From an uncultured Pelagibacteraceae bacterium (GTDB lineage: Bacteria > Pseudomonadota > Alphaproteobacteria > Pelagibacterales > Pelagibacteraceae): a stretch of DNA of 64,000 nucleotides. This document shows, piece after piece, positions 61,804-64,000 of this stretch (position 1 is its first letter; the number at the start of each line of letters is the position of its first letter). The stretch spans positions 124,001 to 188,000 of the forward strand of contig CACEMD010000001.1 of assembly GCA_902560625.1 (NCBI GenBank), read 5' to 3'. The position numbers and the translations under genes are program-made. The notes under the pieces are model-generated. The model searched no databases. It was given only the letters and a program-made list of their open reading frames with translations, and was not told the origin of the DNA.

Positions 61804-62316
61804 ATGTTTTATGATTTAAAAGATAAAAAACCAAAAAACTCTGGCGAAAATTGGGTAGCTCCAAACGCAGTTATTATTGGAGACGTAACATTAGAAAAAA
61901 ATACAAGTATTTGGTTTAATGCTACACTTAGAGGAGATATAGAGAATATTCATATTGGAGAAGGTTCAAATGTTCAGGATAGTAGTGTTTTACATACTGA
62001 TCCTGGTTGTCCTTTGAAAGTTGGAAAAAATGTAACAGTTGGACACATGGTTATGTTACATGGTTGCACAATAGGTGATAATAGTTTGATTGGAATTGGC
62101 GCAGTGATTCTCAATAACGCCAAAATAGGAAAAAATTGTATAGTAGGAGCAAAAGCCCTGGTTACTGAAAATAAAGTAATACCTGACAATTCTTTAGTGA
62201 TAGGTTCACCCGGAAAAATTGTTAGAGAAATTACTGAAGATGAAAAAAAAGCTATAATTGAAAACACTAAACGTTACCAAGATAATTGGAAAAAATACTC
62301 ACAATCAGTATACTAA
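61804..62316 (+). CDS. Gamma-carbonic anhydrase family protein (YrdA/PaaY-like)
   Basis: A 170-aa left-handed beta-helix (hexapeptide repeat) protein. The repeats run from VIIGDVTLEKNTSIWFNATLRGDIENIHIGEGSNVQD onwards. The three zinc histidines are in VLHTDPGC and VTVGHMVMLHGCTIGDN. Members include carbonic anhydrases and thioesterases such as PaaY. Metal binding is well supported; the reaction is not. A small exported protein gene follows after 3 bases. Confidence 0.9.
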   Translation: MFYDLKDKKPKNSGENWVAPNAVIIGDVTLEKNTSIWFNATLRGDIENIHIGEGSNVQDSSVLHTDPGCPLKVGKNVTVGHMVMLHGCTIGDNSLIGIGAVILNNAKIGKNCIVGAKALVTENKVIPDNSLVIGSPGKIVREITEDEKKAIIENTKRYQDNWKKYSQSVY

Positions 62317-62319
62317 AAA

Positions 62320-62913
62320 ATGAAAAAAATATTTATTATTGTAACTACAATTTTACTCTTAACAAATGTATCTATAGCTAATGAAAGATTTATCCCTTTA
62401 GAATTGTTCACAGGTGGCGATATTAGAAACGATCAAGAAATTAGATATACTCCTGCAGATACAATTTTTGGTGAAAAACGCAGAAAGAAAATTGTAGGCC
62501 CAATAGACTGGAAATATCCAGGTACTGATGAAATTATTAAAGTTTATAAGAGAACACAAAAAAATAAATCTGGAAAAGTAAAAAAAACACAATTATTTAC
62601 GGTTACAAATGATGGTCAGTGTATGGGAAGAGTTTATGACCAAAGAAAATCAGGAACTAAATATATTAAAAATGGATGTAAATTTCCTTTAGGTTTATGG
62701 AAAAAAGGCGAAACTAGAACCTTCTCGGTTACAGATCGTGGTTCAAGAACTGTAGAATTGAAAATATTGAAGTTAGGAAAAAAACCAACAAGTTGTGTTA
62801 AATATAACTGGAAATTATTTAATACGAGTGGAAAAAAATTAGCAGACAATGATTATAAGTTTTGTAAAAAAAGAGCTATGACCAGTTTATTAATCAGAAA
62901 AATTAAAGATTAA
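62320..62913 (+). CDS. Secreted hypothetical protein
   Basis: A 197-aa protein with a signal peptide (KKIFIIVTTILLLTNVSIA then NE). The mature domain begins RFIPLELFTGGDIRNDQEI, is rich in Lys and beta-strand-forming residues, and contains four cysteines (DGQCMGRVYD, KNGCKFPLG, TSCVKYNW and YKFCKKRA) that could form two disulfides in the periplasm. I do not recognise the family. It shares its stop TTAA with the converging flavoprotein gene. Confidence 0.7.
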   Translation: MKKIFIIVTTILLLTNVSIANERFIPLELFTGGDIRNDQEIRYTPADTIFGEKRRKKIVGPIDWKYPGTDEIIKVYKRTQKNKSGKVKKTQLFTVTNDGQCMGRVYDQRKSGTKYIKNGCKFPLGLWKKGETRTFSVTDRGSRTVELKILKLGKKPTSCVKYNWKLFNTSGKKLADNDYKFCKKRAMTSLLIRKIKD

Positions 62914-63509
62914 GGAACTAACCAAGAATTTTTATTAGCTTCCAAATCAAACTTTGCTCTTCGATGTCCTTTAGCTGCAAGATATAGCCATTCTATAGAT
63001 TTAATTTTACATTTAATAACAGTAAAATTTTTATAACCCTCTTCGCTTTGTTCCATTGTATAATCAAAATCTTCTAGTTTAGATATCATCCCAGATGTTG
63101 GATTTTCAGATATAGTCCCAGGAGGACTATCAGTTAAATAACATCTTCTACTTATATGTTGAGTTTTTTTCCATGAATCTTCTGTTATTGAATTTTGATT
63201 GTTAACCTGACACTCAACCTTAACTCTTAATTGTATCTTTTCATCTTTATCATAAAAAAGTAATGATGCTTTGTTATTTTTGTTAATTATATCTACCTTT
63301 GGAGATCTTAAATCAGTATGAAATTGTAATAGATTATTCTCTCTATCTGACTTGCGTAAAACAATTATTCTGCCATCAATTTCATTTTGATGAGCACAAA
63401 TAAAAACCGGAATTCTAAATGGTGAAGCTCTATTAGTCACAGCATCATCTAGCATAGACCAATACTTATTTTGAATTTCTATTAAATCCTCATAGTATGC
63501 TGGTTGCAT
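62910..63509 (-). CDS. Pyridoxamine 5'-phosphate oxidase-like FMN protein
   Basis: A 199-aa split-barrel flavoprotein of the PNPOx-like group. The FMN-binding regions are FRIPVFICAHQNEIDGRIIVLRKSDRENNLLQFHTDLRSPKVDII and KASLLFYDKDEKIQLRVKVECQV, and the C-terminal KSIEWLYLAAKGHRRAKFDL is the PNPOx-type ending. The sequence differs from true PdxH in the N-terminal part, so general FMN-dependent redox activity is safer. It starts 3 bases beyond the preceding dehydrogenase gene. Confidence 0.8.
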   Translation of the reverse strand: MQPAYYEDLIEIQNKYWSMLDDAVTNRASPFRIPVFICAHQNEIDGRIIVLRKSDRENNLLQFHTDLRSPKVDIINKNNKASLLFYDKDEKIQLRVKVECQVNNQNSITEDSWKKTQHISRRCYLTDSPPGTISENPTSGMISKLEDFDYTMEQSEEGYKNFTVIKCKIKSIEWLYLAAKGHRRAKFDLEANKNSWLVP

Positions 63510-63512
63510 CCA

Positions 63513-64000
63513 TTACTTTCTAAATCTTTTAATTAAGCTAGATGTATCCCATCTATTTCCACCCATGCCTTGAACTTCTCCATAAAATTTATCTACAAGT
63601 TCAGTAACAGGTAATAATGAGCCATTATTTTTAGCCTCTTCCATTGCAATTTTTAAATCTTTTCTCATCCAATCTACTGCAAATCCGAAATCAAATTTAT
63701 CATCAATCATTGTTTTATATCTGTTTTCCATTTGCCAAGATTGAGCTGCACCTTTTGAAATAACCTCAATTACATCTTCCATTTTCAATCCTGCTTTCAT
63801 TCCAAAGTTAATTCCCTCAGATAATCCTTGTACTAATCCTGCAATGCAAATTTGATTGACCATCTTTGCTAATTGACCACTACCTGTTGGGCCTAACAAT
63901 TTCATTTTTTTGCTATAACAATCAATTTTATCTTTAGCTTTTTCAAAGTCTGTTTGATCTCCACCAATCATTACTGTTAGCGCCCCATTTTCTGCACCTG
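63513..64000 (-). CDS. 3-hydroxyisobutyrate dehydrogenase-family protein, C-terminal part
   Basis: The frame is open to the window edge (GAENGALTVMIGGDQ before the track Met), so the true start lies outside. It shows the C-terminal domain of beta-hydroxyacid dehydrogenases: GPTGSGQLAKMVNQICIAGLVQGLSEGINFGMKAG, where the Lys is the catalytic residue, and the ending SWQMENRYKTMIDDKFDFGFAVDWMRKDLKIAMEEAK. Substrate could be 3-hydroxyisobutyrate or tartronate semialdehyde. The N-terminal NAD(P) motif is missing, so cofactor is unknown. Confidence 0.9.
   Translation of the reverse strand, partial: GAENGALTVMIGGDQTDFEKAKDKIDCYSKKMKLLGPTGSGQLAKMVNQICIAGLVQGLSEGINFGMKAGLKMEDVIEVISKGAAQSWQMENRYKTMIDDKFDFGFAVDWMRKDLKIAMEEAKNNGSLLPVTELVDKFYGEVQGMGGNRWDTSSLIKRFRK

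Noticed and set aside
1-64000. CRISPR array, prophage, toxin-antitoxin or defence island
   Set aside because: No regular spacer repeats, phage structural genes, nucleases of defence systems or toxin pairs were seen anywhere in the window.

Overview
The window looks like a piece of a streamlined SAR11 (Candidatus Pelagibacter-type, Pelagibacterales) alphaproteobacterial chromosome. The reasons are a very AT-rich base composition, tiny intergenic gaps, many ATGA/TAATG gene overlaps, and a characteristic gene set: aprBA with a membrane partner, xsc/suyAB, a TPP-riboswitch-controlled thiV-type transporter, a Fur-type-box iron ABC transporter, dimethylglycine dehydrogenase with ETF, and an occT-type amino-acid transporter. 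No stretch over about 300 bases lacks a gene. I see no IS element, prophage, CRISPR array, rRNA or restriction system.

Layout. 1-2.7 kb: end of an SDR gene, an enoyl-CoA hydratase, a CoA-binding protein, a flavodoxin-fold oxidoreductase and two small envelope proteins. 2.8-8.6 kb: dimethylglycine/sarcosine dehydrogenase-like protein followed by etfB, etfA and ETF:quinone oxidoreductase, a complete electron path from methylated glycines to quinone. 8.6-12.6 kb: DUF2237 protein, 2OG-Fe(II) oxygenase-like protein, hisI, folE, acuI-like reductase, LysR regulator. 12.65-16.7 kb: iron-regulated fbpABC-type Fe(III) transporter behind two abutting Fur-type palindromes. 17.1-21.7 kb: tautomerase, TPP riboswitch plus thiV, rseP, HU, amtB with a large 3' hairpin. 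21.7-30.2 kb: mixed housekeeping (rhodanese, ABA4-like membrane protein, recX, cysQ, DUF3553, mnmA, cystathionine beta-lyase, MFS) with several tiny genes missing from the ORF track. 30.2-32.7 kb: pabB/pabA/pabC-like folate-type trio.

32.7-42.0 kb is a sulfur module. aprM-aprB-aprA, two small unknown ORFs and a TauE/SafE exporter run rightward. They meet a leftward suyA-suyB-yeiH operon, and xsc diverges from suyA. Together these would release sulfite from sulfolactate and sulfoacetaldehyde, oxidise it through APS, and export sulfite or sulfate. 42.0-44.3 kb: bcp, msrB and guaC. 44.4-51.6 kb is a surface-glycan islet: an 848-aa epimerase-cupin-C-methyltransferase fusion, glycosyltransferases, a sulfotransferase, rfbA and rfbB. 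Two near-identical CAU tRNA genes lie 994 bp apart and flank the sulfotransferase. 51.6-56.1 kb is a methylthioadenosine/polyamine block: apt, mtnP, mtnA, a small membrane protein, a class II aldolase and a SpeD-SpeE fusion, which reads as a DHAP-type MTA shunt next to the enzyme that makes MTA. 56.1-58.4 kb: polar amino-acid ABC transporter lacking an ATPase gene. 58.4-64 kb: DUF6165, GT9 and GT4 glycosyltransferases, redoxin, gamma-carbonic anhydrase-like protein, a PNPOx-like flavoprotein and a truncated 3-hydroxyisobutyrate dehydrogenase-family gene.

Gene identities rest on motif recognition by eye; no database search was run. ORF-track starts were changed where an in-frame ATG fits better than a GTG/TTG. 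TTG starts were kept for pabB, rfbA and yeiH, where no suitable ATG exists.
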